From NCBI RefSeq assembly GCF_963678635.1, contig NC_087067.1:29378403-29442402 (forward strand): a stretch of 64,000 nt of DNA, given 5' to 3'. Source of the DNA: Symsagittifera roscoffensis (lineage: Eukaryota; Xenacoelomorpha; Acoela; Convolutidae). Positions 1-11,866 of the stretch are shown here, one piece after another. Numbering within the stretch: the stretch's first letter is position 1; every line of letters starts with the position of its first letter. Made by a program: the position numbers and the translations under genes. The notes below the pieces were generated by a model. The model searched no databases. It had not been told where the DNA came from and saw only the letters and a list, made by a program, of their open reading frames with translations.

Positions 1-2368
1 TTTTAAAATGATTGGCTTGAAAAGCGAAAATTCAAGGGTGCAGGTGTATGCAGATTTTGATTGCTGTTTAGCAATAGTGTGAAAATTTTAAATGGCTGTG
101 AATTTTGGGGTGTAGATAAGCTTAAATCTGCTGCAAACTTCTGTAAATGACCACTGGCACTGTATCTTGAGCAACACTCGGTTTTTCTGGGACTCACTGG
201 CAGAAGACAGCGCGCGATGAGGACATCGATCTCGAGTCCGGGGAGTATGTGCCAGTCGGTGATATTTGGAAGTTTGACCTTGAGAGAAGCAAAAAACACT
301 TGTTTTTGGAGTGAAATTTAATTTTTCAAAATTTCGAATGGAACCTGTCATGCACGATTTTCTCGCGAGAACTGAAAATCAGAAAAAGAGATCAGAACAA
401 TTTCAGAACAGTTGAATAACAATCGCGGGAAAGTTGCTAGAAAAATCGGTGGGAAATTGCTATTCGCAATTTCAATAGCAATAATAACCTAGAGTAGAGC
501 TGTCCCATCTGAAACAGAGACGAGAGCATTCCCACGAGTTGGATTGTTACGATTGGAATACTATTATTGACTGGACTAGAGTGAACCTTCGGTGGAAAGG
601 TGGACAGCTTGAGTGTCCCAATGGTTCACGAGAACTTGCAGTCTAGAGTAAAAACTTGTTCTTGTTGTTAAAACTGACTAACATTAAACTCATATTAGTT
701 ACTTTATTAATTCTTGAGTTGTTTACCGACTTATTTACTTCCTGGTTCTTGAGCGTGCTACAATGTGAGTACTTAATTTAAATTCCTAGAGTGTGTTTTA
801 TAATTGTGATGTTGAGGTAAGGCGAGTTTTAGGTTGATCCATCTGAAATGGATCAAAGTTACACTGTCTAATAAAAAGTAACTTAACGGATTGTTCCAAC
901 CCGGTTTTTAACGGCGTTCATGTATTTTGGGTATCTAGAGACCTAAGTATGGGGACGTTTCTAATTCTAGAGTGGGGGGATATTTTAGTAGTAGCCTTTA
1001 AGCTGTAACGGGTCGTAGTCTCATGTCACAAGCGAACCGAACTGGCTCCGACCGTTCTTGAGGTAGAAAAACACAAGAGATAGTGTCCCTGACCCTTGAG
1101 CCAGTGGTTATAGGGCCTATTTTTCTTAAGCCTCATGTGTGACTGCAGTAGACGAATGTTACAATCAGGTCGACAAAAACGATACTGCTTTCCTGCTTCG
1201 ACCAGAACGCTCAAATTAACTTAATTACATGCAGAAATAGTGAGCTCATGGCTGGAACTCAGTATCCCCAGACCACGAGGTCACTCCTAAAATCAGGGCT
1301 ACTACTATTAATTATATTACTATTGTTTTTGTTCAGTAGATAAATATCATCATCTCCATCGAAGATGGATCAACCCTTTCCCCCAACTCCTAGCTTCGCA
1401 TCCTAGCAAAATGAATTCAGATGTTAATTAAATTCAATTCAGGACATAATAGGGAAGCTAAAAATTTGTAGAAAATGCTATGAGTTTCAGTCCAGAGACC
1501 CCTCCGGATTCTTGAATCCGGGGAAATAAAACCTCTATTTTCCTTCCGGAAGGCTGCCTTCTACCCTTCACCGTTGATCGCAACGGCCTTGCAACTATCG
1601 TAGCGACACAATAGTTGCAACTCGGAACGGTCTCTGCTATTTCTGCTCGTCTCTAATTCCGATTCTAAGTTTTTTCGTTGTTATCGTCGCAACTACTGTT
1701 GTTGTTGTGTTTCATTTCAGTTTTTCTGCCAAAATGGCCGTTTCTGACGTTTCTCAGAAATATGACGTTCCAATAACACTGCTAATCCTTCAAAACTGCT
1801 AATTCGGAAGGTTAGCTGCTAAAATTTCGAATCTGCATTTTCGTCCATTCTGGTCGAATGTCACATAGATCAGTATCACACAATTTCCGTTTACGGCTTT
1901 TCTCAACTAGTTCTGTTGTTCTTCTGTGTGAGACTACTGTGGTTGTGTTTTCGCCGTTTCATGGCGCGAAATTTTGACGTTGTCACGTGTCTTTCTTGAA
2001 CGAATTTCTAAAAATTAACATGAAAGTTCAAATTAACCCTTCCGCGTTCGTGAAAATGAACAATTAAAACCACTAACTCGTCAAAACCGTCAATCTTCCC
2101 ACCCCGATGTCACAATAAAGTTTCAAATTCCGACTTTGCATTTTCGTACATTCTGGTCGAATGTCAGTTGTCAAAAAGCGTTTTGTTAAGATTCTCATAC
2201 GAGCTGCCCGGAAGTGATTGTACTGGTCGTACGGGATGTAAATTGATGTTTTATCGTCATTTAAATTAGTTTATTGTAAAATCCTGACGATTCACATAAG
2301 TGCGAAAACGTTTGAAATTTACTTTTTATCAAAAATCTCTTCTAATGTTTATTGATTCCAGATTGGAA
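1..2368. other. Intergenic / 5' region of the NSE2-like gene
   Basis: No coding exon is recognisable. Two imperfect copies of a ~44-bp segment (around 1821-1864 and 2123-2165, sharing CATTCTGGTCGAATGTCA) lie in the stretch just before the NSE2-like gene. A short perfect inverted repeat sits at 1589-1598/1611-1620 (TTGCAACTAT, 12-base loop). The last ~40 bases before the start codon look like the end of a 5' intron, with a CTAAT branch-like motif and an AG at 2360-2361. Confidence 0.5.
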
Positions 2369-3103
2369 ATGTCCCGACAAAATTTTTACCAAGAAGAGAT
2401 CGAGCAATCGATGAGAGCTTTTTCAGACATTTGTGTTGACGACGCAAACAAATTAGCGGAGTTATATTTGAAAGGAGAACAGCTAGGAATAAGTATAGAT
2501 CAATCTGAAGTCAGAAAACAGTTTAAGGAACTGGAAGAGCTGATAAAATCAATAGCTCTCAGTCAAAAACATCATCAACACATTATTACAACTAGCAATC
2601 AAGCCGAAAGTGAGAGGCGTGAATTTGAAAGCTCCATATCGTCTGTTGTTGATTTGACAAATTTTGAAGAAGTTAATGCAAACCTAGCAAAACGATTAGA
2701 TGCGTTTAAGCCCGCCAAACGAAGGGTTGTCGAAGACAGTGCGGGTTTCATTAGAGAAGCAATAGATGCCATCAAAAGCGCCGAAGATCGCTTGAAACGA
2801 AGCCGCGGCTCCATCGAGGTGGTAGACAACAGTCAAGAGTCGGTCATGCGAAAGAAAAATTTGATCTGCCCTTTAACCAAAAAGCAATTTGTGAATCCTG
2901 TTGCAAACAAGTTTTGCGGACACAATTACGAAAAAGCTGCAATTGAAAATGCGATTAAACAATCTGAGAGGGCATTCTTGTGTCCGTATAATTGTGCCAA
3001 TGAACGACCAGTAGAATTAAGCCATTTGCAGTCCAACGACGAAATCAGCGCTTTGTTAAGTCGAACAGGCAGGGTGGAGGATGACGATGATGAAAGTGAT
3101 TGA
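2369..3103 (+). CDS. nsmce2: NSE2/MMS21-like E3 SUMO ligase (SMC5/6 complex subunit)
   Basis: NSE2 is the SUMO E3 ligase subunit of the SMC5/6 complex, acting in the nucleus in DNA repair and chromosome maintenance. From the ATG at 2369 the product is 244 aa, close to the ~247 aa of the human protein. The N-terminal two thirds are helical and charged, as expected for the SMC5-binding coiled coil. Residues about 166-225 form the SP-RING: LICPLTKKQF, then NKFCGHNYEKAAI, then FLCPYNC. Zinc-ligand candidates are C183, H185, C205 and C209, and C167 is also conserved. The C-terminus is acidic (EDDDDESD). An in-frame ATG at 2345 is possible, but the AG at 2360-2361 looks like a splice acceptor, so 2369 is preferred. 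The coding part is a single exon. The family is clear; the exact start is less so. Confidence 0.88.
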   Translation: MSRQNFYQEEIEQSMRAFSDICVDDANKLAELYLKGEQLGISIDQSEVRKQFKELEELIKSIALSQKHHQHIITTSNQAESERREFESSISSVVDLTNFEEVNANLAKRLDAFKPAKRRVVEDSAGFIREAIDAIKSAEDRLKRSRGSIEVVDNSQESVMRKKNLICPLTKKQFVNPVANKFCGHNYEKAAIENAIKQSERAFLCPYNCANERPVELSHLQSNDEISALLSRTGRVEDDDDESD

Positions 3104-3368
3104 ACTGATTGCATGGTAAATTCAAATTCGCATCACTGAAAGCTAGTTTTGTTATTGATAAATTCATTATTTTTTGTTATGATATTGTGTTGAATTATAT
3201 TATAAAATGAGAATATTTTCAGTTTTATTTTATGAAGATTTTTCCGCATAGAAGTCAAACCATAACTGATATAAGTTCTTCATTGGTTTTTCTTCAACCG
3301 AGTAGAAAACGTGTTTGGCTAAACATACGCAATTAGAACGTGTGTCAGTTTGATGATCTCTTTTGTGC

Positions 3369-3374
3369 AATAAA
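3369..3374 (+). terminator. Candidate polyadenylation signal for the NSE2-like gene
   Basis: AATAAA lies 266 bases after the stop codon and is the nearest canonical hexamer found downstream of the gene. Confidence 0.35.
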
Positions 3375-3792
3375 ACCGTTTTTCAAACAAAAAAAGTTGC
3401 TCAAAAGTGGAAGCTATCATTAAATTAGGAAAGGCAATCATAACAAAACTTTGCTTCAGAACAGGCTTCTGACATCGATAATTAATTTTTTTTTGTTATT
3501 TAGATTACAAAGTGAAACAAGGATAGCGGCTCACTGTGCAAATATCACAATGTTCCGACCAGTCTTTATTTTTTTTTTATAATTAGTGTCGTTTTTTCTG
3601 TGTAGTGTAATAAAAAGATCTGAACGAAAAAATTTCAAGTAAGTCATATTCGACATTCATAGTCTAAATGGAAAGCAGTTTTTGTAGAAAAATGACTAGA
3701 AAAACGAAACAAAAACTTCGTTCTATTTTTTTACCGATTCCCAAAGTGGCGCTAAAAAACTCCAAAAATTAACTTTTCCCGAGTGAAACTAA

Positions 3793-3980
3793 GTTTTTGT
3801 GGCTTAAATTAAGCTTAAGTAAGCAATTTTTAGCCTGCACGCCCACCTCTTTAACTCGAAATTAGAACAAACATCACAAAATTTCAGTTTTTGTGGCTTA
3901 AATTAAGCTTAAGTAAGCAATTTTAAGCCTGCACGCCCACCTCTTTAACTCGAAATTAGAACAAACATCACAAAATTTCA
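3793..3980. repeat. Tandem duplication, 94-bp unit, two copies
   Basis: Two near-identical head-to-tail copies start at 3793 and 3887 (GTTTTTGTGGCTTAAATTAA...). They differ at about one base, so the duplication is recent. The surrounding stretches 3104-3792 and 3981-5030 hold no gene that I can see. Confidence 0.9.
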
Positions 3981-5039
3981 AACCAATTTTTCTCGACGCT
4001 GAGAATAAATTTTTCACATTTTTGTATTACTGCTTAAATCACGACAGAAAAGGTTTTAATCTGGTATGTAACTCGATCCATTATGATGCTTATTTGTACC
4101 TGATTTTGAGTGGAAAAATAATAAAGAAAACTAAAACATACGAATACAAAGTTCCTCCGCATTTGTCAAATGGCCGGAACAACTAGTTGCGAATCCTAGA
4201 TTTTTGGGCAATGCTCTCTAATTTATGCGAAGCACGATTATCAGTTAACAATGAAAATGACTAACAATGAAAAGTGATGTCAAAATCCTATTCTGAAGCA
4301 GAGTTTTCTTATGATTGCGTTTTCAGCAGAAGAATCATAGCAGTAAAACAAAAGTCTTTCCTTTAATAAAAACGGAACTTCAAAACAAGTTTTTCTCATC
4401 GTTGCGAGCGTTTAATTGTTATTTCGGATGCACCTCATCCTGTTCTGTGAAAAGAGTGATATCGATTGTGCTCTAGGATAATTAAAAGAAACCGAAATCT
4501 TATCAAGTGTTTTCATAGCCATTGATTTCAGTGGACTACTAGAGGGCGGAGGTTATTATCTTCTGTTAAAAATATCTAAACTGCCAAACAACATCCTACT
4601 GTACAAATCATGGATCGTTGCACAAAAAATGGACATTAGTCACAGCCATGTTCAAAAGGCGGTTCATTGCACTTCTTGAACTGTTAGGTGAGTCACTCTG
4701 GCTGTATAATTATCATTTAAAGGCAATGCCAATGGCCTCCTTATGTAGAAATTTGGTGTATGTTTTGATTTTGTTTAAATTCCTGTTTGATAAAAATAGG
4801 TATAATGAAAAAATTATTGGGATCGGGTTTTGCATTTTTTTGAGACGCTTAGCAAAATTTTTTCACTTTTTCAAAAAATTGGTTTTGCTGAAAAATCTGA
4901 TCAGCCGATTTTCAAGAAAGTGCTACCAACGGCAAATCTGCTCACTACCTTGCGTGCCGCCATATTTCCCTCGTCTTTTTTTTTACCTTACCCAACTCTC
5001 TACAGCCTTCGAAAAATTGTGTGTGCGGAATTTTTGACG

Positions 5040-6020
5040 CATATTTTTGGATTTTTTTTACATTTTCTCGGAAACTCCCTTTCCGAATCTGAGATTTTGT
5101 ATTCAATTGATAGAAAAGGTTGATAAAAGTTCCCCGGACAAACGGCTTCGGCCAATTTGTTTATACAATAAGTTATGGACCTCAAAAAAAAACAAATTTT
5201 CTATTTTTTGGCAGTTTTTTTTTTAAACTTTGACTTTTCTCGAAAACTACTCTCCCTAATCTGAGAGCTTAGTTTCAATGGGTATAAAAATGTGTTTGAA
5301 GCTCTCCTGCATAAGCAGTACTTGTTTACATTAACTTGTTTACATTAAAAGTTATGACTCTCGGAAAAGTCAAAATTTCGACTCTCGGAAAAGTCAAAAG
5401 GTTTTGGACTTTTCTCGAAAACTACCCTCCCGAGTCTAAGATTTTGGTGCCAATGGCTAGAATGGGCTGTAGAATGCTCCCCTGCGTGGGCAGTTACGCC
5501 CAAAATTTCTTACACATCAAGTTATGACCCTCGGAGAAAGCAAATTTTTAAGTTTTTGAAGGTATTTAAGTTTTTGAAGGACTACCCTCCCAAATCGGAG
5601 TTTTTGATTTCAATAAAAAAAACGTGTCGTAGGAAGCTTCACTGCATCAACGGCTACGCCCAAATTTTTCAACTAAAACTTATTGCTCTCGTACAAGTCA
5701 AAATGTTGAATTTTTTACCGTATTTTGAAACTTCTTTTTTCTCGAAGACTATCGAGCCGAATCCCATATCAATTTTTTATTCGATTCAACAGGTTGTCGG
5801 AAGCTTCCGTGCAAAAGCTGAAACGATTTAAATTTTGTAAGAATGACATTGATCTTGATAAAATTTCAAATTCTCAAAGAACTCACTACTGTTTATCTTA
5901 TTAGGGAACCAACTAAGGTTTTGGGTGAAGCCCATTTTTTGAAATTACCCGCTTCAGTACAAAAATTTTAACATTTATCAAAGAAATACTTCCAGTTTAA
6001 GCTGGCCCCTAGTCATTAAT
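5040..6020. repeat. Degenerate satellite block, ~165-bp unit, about five copies, plus a unique tail
   Basis: Each unit carries the same landmarks in order: TTTCTCGAAAACTACCCTCC, an 'aatctgagatttt' segment, a 'gcataagcggttacgccc'-like segment, and 'aagttatgaccctcgga'. Copies begin near 5060, 5235, 5405, 5565 and 5740. A tail near 5905-6010 (AACTAAGGTTTTGGG) follows. The same unit plus tail recurs at about 12890-13290 and 17640-18450. Open frames across this block are chance. Confidence 0.75.
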
Positions 6021-6639
6021 AGGTTTAAAAATTCAAACTAGCTCATAGTTTTTGAAAAATGTGTTTTTTTTTCATGCTCATGATCGAAAAGTCAAATACG
6101 AGAATCACAGCATAGATATAAACAGTAGAAATTAAAAATATTTTTTCCTTCAAGGATGTAATAGACTATATGTAGAAAAATCAGTTTTTAAAAGATCCGT
6201 GACTACTTGGAATAGATACAAAATGATACAGTTTAATCTCAATCATATCCCAACTTATAGACGAGCAAAATTTAATTTACTGCATCGAAAAACTTATTAT
6301 AGAGGATGCTATAATAATTATGCTTATTGAAAAAACCATTTTGATGTTCTTTAAGGTTTTTTGGCTTCAATCTTTTCGGTGTAGTTTATATCGGCTTAGT
6401 TGCCTCAAAATAGGTTGTTTAAAGGAGGGCTGTAATAACTTCTCAAGCGGTTTTATGCTTTGGTATTCGTAACAACTTAACTACAGCTCATACCAATCAT
6501 ATAATTGTCCATTCTCCTTTTGTGGTGAGGTTGGGCGTTCGGAAAGTGGGTAAGCAATGGTGTATCTGGATAGCTTGACAATTTGAAGTTATCAGATGAG
6601 GGCATCCTTAATAAGATTCAAGCTTCTTATGTCATTCTG

Positions 6640-9220
6640 TTAAGGAAGTTTTTGGGTTTGAGGGAATTAGTGGGAATTATTCATCTCTCGTTAAACACAA
6701 TCGGTCCAACAATTTTTAGGTTCTCCTGCTGGTATTTCCCCTGGGACTGAAACCCGGTCTGTCAATTTAAGCGCGTGGTCATTTTCTCTTTGGTGACCAG
6801 GCCAAACCATTGTAGCGGTGACCGCACTTGTGGATCGCCCAGCTTTCATAACAGTACATCACAACTGGCCCGAGACAAGCTCTGTAGGTATGATACTTTG
6901 TAATCAAGTCAATATCTTCATTCAGCAGCATAGGCGGCATTTTGTCCAGAAAGCTGCTTTTCTGAACGATGCAGTTTTTGCGTCATGATACCTCAATTTA
7001 TGTTGCCCAGCTTGCAGAGCTCTTTGATAGTGTCCTGGGTTTCAGATTGCTTGATCCATTGATTAGCATTCTGATTTGAGCGATAATTTGAAGGACTATT
7101 GCATCGTGGACAAACATTGGTTTTATCTTCAGGTGTTTTCCTCAGACCCATTGCATTCCTTATGTATCACTTGATTACAGGAATTGCAAAGTTTTGAATA
7201 GGCGCCGACTCCTTTCAAACAACAAGCGAATAGCTCTTTTTGGGTTTTCTGAGAAATTTTTTAAGCCTGGTTTTAATTATGAAGTTTTTCATTAAACTGG
7301 TATTCCGTTTCAGCTGATATCACAAATTCATCTGCATATAGAGTATCACAGAGGACCCTGGAACGACAGTTTTTGTAACCTCTTCCATTAATTTTGTAAA
7401 TAACAACGGGCTAAGCGCCGTCACCTGATGCTCGCCTACTTTAATTTTGAAGTAATCACCGCATACTTGGGGTAGGCGAATTCTGCTTTTCGACTCCGTG
7501 TACAGACATATTAACAGTCGTAGCACATTTTTGAGATTTCTTTGTTGCCTAAAACCCATGGGATCAGTTCCCAGGGACCACGGTCGAATGCTTTTTCGAG
7601 AACAACAAATATGTAATTTAAGTTTTTTTCGCAATTAGCTCTTTCAAGTGTCTTATAATAAAACCGGCATCGGTTGTTGATCTACCACCCATAAGGTCAG
7701 TTATTTGTATGTAGATTATTTTTGTACTTTATTTCAGATGTTTTTCTTGTTCTTCTCAAAAAGTTTTGATAGGATGCCTCCGTAATCGGATGCCTCTGTA
7801 GTATCCACATTTGTAAAATGAGACAGTTTCACCTTCGCTCCAATCGGAGGGGATTAGACCAGATTTCCTGACTAACTTAGGGATTTCAAAAACTTCAGCA
7901 AGTTCAGGTTCCCCGGCAAAATTTTATCATGTCCGAAGTTGGTCTTGGGCGCTGATAACTTTTGATTTCTCTCCTTGCCAGTGCCACTTTCTGGATATTA
8001 AACTCATCTAATGGGCTCCATTTTAAACGTATGTCTCATTTGAAAAATTTGAGAAAAAGCTTTGCCACTGCCAGAACATCCTCGTCTCAAGTCAGGAGTT
8101 TCCTTAATGAATTTTGCTCCAACCACATCCTTTTGATCGTTTTTCTTTTGCTTGGCGAGGTGACAAATTTCAAGTCGTGGCTCCGGTTTTTGAAAAACCT
8201 TGACAACATTTCTAGCTCGATGCTTTTTTTTTTAGCTCGGCAACAAGATTTGCTTGGCGAGGCGGAACATTTGAAGTCTTGTCTCCGTTTTGACATATCG
8301 TGTCGTCCTTTTTGGCTTGGTTCATTTCCAGACCTCTGCTACTTTTCTTTTCTTTTTAACTCCTTTGTCTATTTTTCTTCGTTTCACCACCATATTTATC
8401 TTTTTCACGCTGGTTTTTCGGTTGTTCGTGGCATACGCTTTTCGCTTATTCTTGAAGGGTTGATCAAAAGTTTTTCCAGTTAGCCTGTTTTTGATTATTC
8501 TATAGCTTCTTTCTTATTGCTTCTTTGTACTTGAGTTAGTTTTCCCTTTCACTTAATTTCCAAGATTTTTTCTTCCAACTGGTTTTGGCGTATGGCGGTA
8601 AATAGGAACTTCAAGAAAGAATGCACGCACGAAAAATAAGTTTGTAGTACCACATTCTTCGCCCGTGATAACTTTCAAATTTTGACCCATCTCTGCGACA
8701 ATCTGTGTAAGAATGTTCTCAACTCTGAAGCGTACAGTCATCATCATCGCAGCGTTTGTTAAAGAAAGTGTTAGGACGGCTAGGTTTTGTGACTGATAGA
8801 AATTGAGAAGTCTGATATCTTAGTTCGGATTCACAAAGCAGAATGGGACACTTTCTCGGTCAATTTCCTGGCGCCACCCTCCAAAGTTTCCATTCGAGTC
8901 ACCACACAGGAAAATATATTCTTGGTTTGGTAGATATACCATAGTATCTTCTAGCGTGTTACAAAATTCAACCTTTTCCAAATCTTCTCCACCAGTTGGT
9001 GAATTTCTTTGCCAGAAAAACTTCGCCATCTCCGAAACTTCTTGTGCCTCTTCCTTTGAAAACAGTACACCGATACAGTACAAAACAGGGTTTCTTCTAG
9101 ACAGTACACCGATATCTTTCTTTATAGAATTTTGCATATCTCCTTTTAGTTTGCCAACGTTCCAAGAGCTTAGTCGGACGACTTCTTTTCCAGGGTGGAT
9201 TCCTTCGTGTTGCACATATT
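6640..9220 (-). mobile_element. Decayed non-LTR retrotransposon (LINE with endonuclease and reverse transcriptase)
   Basis: Pieces of a LINE lie in the right order on the minus strand, interrupted by stops and frameshifts. The 5' piece (8820-9215) resembles an apurinic-type endonuclease: RLSSWNVGKLKGD near its start and GDSNGNFGG near its end, matching the SWNVG and GDxNGHxG motifs of the element family often annotated as 'craniofacial development protein 2-like'. Around 8230-8260 an MFRLAKQ segment matches the usual linker region. The reverse-transcriptase piece (7320-7634) shows LYTESKSRIRLP, GEHQVTALSPLLF and MEEVTK; the YADD box is destroyed. A C-terminal remnant (about 6842-6886) reads like the 'VxPVLLYGSETWA' motif. 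It is inactive. Both ends are approximate. Confidence 0.75.
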
Positions 9221-9229
9221 AGTATTAGT

Positions 9230-10370
9230 CATATTAGTCATTCAAACTATGAAATTTTTAGCACCTTTTCCTCATTCAATGGGCGCACGGGCCCGAGGGC
9301 CATTGCTTGTACGAATTTCCATGATTTATTTAACAATGCATTTTCTGCATGAAATCCTAATTGATCGAGTGCCTTTTTTGTGTCCACTCTTCTCCTTTTT
9401 CCGGGCTTTAGACCGGCAGTTCCATCGAAAAGCAAGACAGACTAGACGGACTTCGTAACAACTTAGAGTCATGAAAAGTTTTTTTAGCACAAGTTTTTTC
9501 AGGAGAACGGACGTCTACCCGAGTATTTTCTCTATAGTAATTTTCCTCACAATGCTTATTTAACGCTGAACATTTTGTTAGCCGACATGTTTTCTCAAAT
9601 TGGACATCCAAAAAAACTCTGTTCACAAATCTATATCATTCGAAACATATATTTGTGAATTTAATTTTTTCTATGTAATTTTCCGGTTTTATGGCTTCCG
9701 TCTTTTTCTATCGGCTAGTTTTCATTCCTAGTGCTGCATTCAAAAACTTATCTTTGCAAAACGAATGATGAAGTCTATTTTTTTTAAGTCTTATGCCGGG
9801 AAGCCTGAAACACTAGCTCACTCTGGAAAATTAGTTTTTCTCTTCTCGATCTAAATTGGATTTGAGAGCAATCATTTCAATTTTTTTCTTCCGTGACCGA
9901 AAGGGCTCTTATGTGACATATCACTCTGTGACTTTTATTCGATGAAACTTATTTTGCGCGACAAGAAAGTTTAATGAAAATACAATTAAAAACACGTCCG
10001 AGTATAGAATTACTTCATCATTCGTGTTTGGAACAATAATCGCAATCTGTGCTGATAATTGATTGATTTCCATTGAAGCTACTTTTAATCAAAGCTTCAG
10101 CATATTTAGTAATATCAATATTTCTTTTTAAAAAACAACAATGTGAACGGTTAAATTTTGGAAGGATTTGAAAAATTTGGTTTCGTAGATGAAGTGAGAG
10201 GGTTGAAATATGAGGTATGCTAAAGAATATGGTGACAACAAGGTTTGCCAAAAAATTCAAAATTTGAAAAAAAATCGAGTTGCTTTATTAAAATTTTTGG
10301 TCGTTTTCCTAGATGAACGGCGAAGGTTCATTGAAATGGTAAGGTAGCTTAATGAATAAGATAGTCACAC
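9230..10370. other. Intergenic or intronic, no gene seen
   Basis: AT-rich sequence without recognisable coding or repeat structure. Confidence 0.4.
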
Positions 10371-10623
10371 CTGAAATATTGTGCTAGAATGAAATTGGGA
10401 GCCCACTCTTTTTCATCTCCCGTCTGACTTTTGTTCGGGCACTTTTTTATCCCCCATCTGCTCAGTGCAGGACCAACCGTGGGGGGAGAGATGTCATCAA
10501 TTTCGCCGCAGCCGGTCACATCTTGAGGAGGTGGAAGACTCTGGGACCCCTCCAACCGTGACCGAAGTGGGTCAAAAGCATGACCTTCGTGTTGAGAGAC
10601 GTGTGCCTGTTCGTTGCACTGAC
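10371..10623 (-). CDS. Orphan internal exon of an unrecognised minus-strand gene
   Basis: This 253-bp block is visibly more GC-rich than its surroundings and is open throughout on the minus strand. It is bounded by a good acceptor (a long T tract, then CACACAAG, immediately before 10623) and a strong donor (CAG|GTGTGA after 10371). The encoded segment of about 84 residues is polar and rich in Pro, Gly, His and Asp (HVSQHEGHAFDP, SLPPPQDVTGCGE, DDISPPTVGPALSRWG), with no domain I recognise. I found no neighbouring exon of the same gene, so its product, start and end are unknown. It could be a single exon in a long-intron gene or an exapted repeat. Confidence 0.45.
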
Positions 10624-11866
10624 CTTGTGTGAAAAAAAACACCCGATGTCATATTTTCTTATAGTTCTTCTATTATTTATTCTAGTCCGTCAAGTCAACG
10701 AATGCATGTAGCTACTAAAAATTGCAACGCTCGACTTTGCTCTAATTTGAATTAGTCAATTAGATGAAAATCTGCTGCAACCCTTTCTAGGATATAAGGT
10801 TGTGTACGTTCACAAAGCATCTAACTTGAGTGCCCGGTTGACACGCCCTTGCTTTTTTCAATGGCATACAATCTATCGCAAAATGATATTTTTTCTTTTC
10901 AGTTTCAATCTCAATTAGCTTGCGGTTTGCTGTTCAAATAGTTTGCTGTTTTAATCTTAAACCTTTCCTAAGTACCTTTTGAAGCACAGGAAGATTTTTA
11001 AAACACGTCTGATCATTAAAAAAAAACAAATTAAGAATCTACTTATCTCAGCCACAACGAATTGGAATGCTGAAAGCAACTCTTGTTGCCATCTTGAGAA
11101 TTAATTTCAAGCCTTATGTATAACCTGGGTAGTCTCTTTTGTCTCAAGTTGTTTTCGCATACCATTTATTTCAACAATTCATTCCTCAAATTAAATTCAC
11201 ATTAATTTTTGCGAGAGCAAAGGTTTTGTACTAAGTATTTTACGCGCATAACAACTAATTTTGCTCTCACTGTGATGTTTTATACGTGAAATTACTAATT
11301 CAATTTTGAAGCTTTTTTGATTTGTGAATATGATTTACGTTAAAAGAAAGATTTGTATTTTCATTTACTGTTCATAATTGTACAGCAATTGATGATTTTA
11401 CTTGCAGTTTATTCAAGAAAAAAAAAACATTGTTTTGACGATTTGGTTATTTTTTGTGTAATGAGAGAATCCCTTTTGTTCTTTTGGTGAAACTAACTCC
11501 CCCCTTAATCTCTAGTGATTGAACAGATCTAGGAATTGGGACTTTGCTCAATTGCTCCCAAATCATTAATTCTTTTGTTTCTTTTTTATTTGACTGAAAA
11601 AAAATCAGTTGTAGACTGAATTGATACCATAATAATTATAATTCTTTTGTCGGTATAGTTTTTTCGGAGTTAAATTAGATACATTCATTGCCAAATTGCT
11701 TGGTCGAAGTCTCTTGAAAGTTTTTTCAAAGGTAAAAGAGTCCAAGTTTTTAGCCAAAAATAACCAAATCAAAAACCGCGAAAAAGAAGAACTACGCCTT
11801 AAATATATCAAAATAAACAAAAGCATTACAAAGAAACAATTGAACTGAATTGAAGTAGCCCTGGAA
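10624..11866. other. Upstream region of the EF-hand gene, no gene seen
   Basis: AT-rich; no coding exon, repeat or clear promoter motif recognised. Confidence 0.4.
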
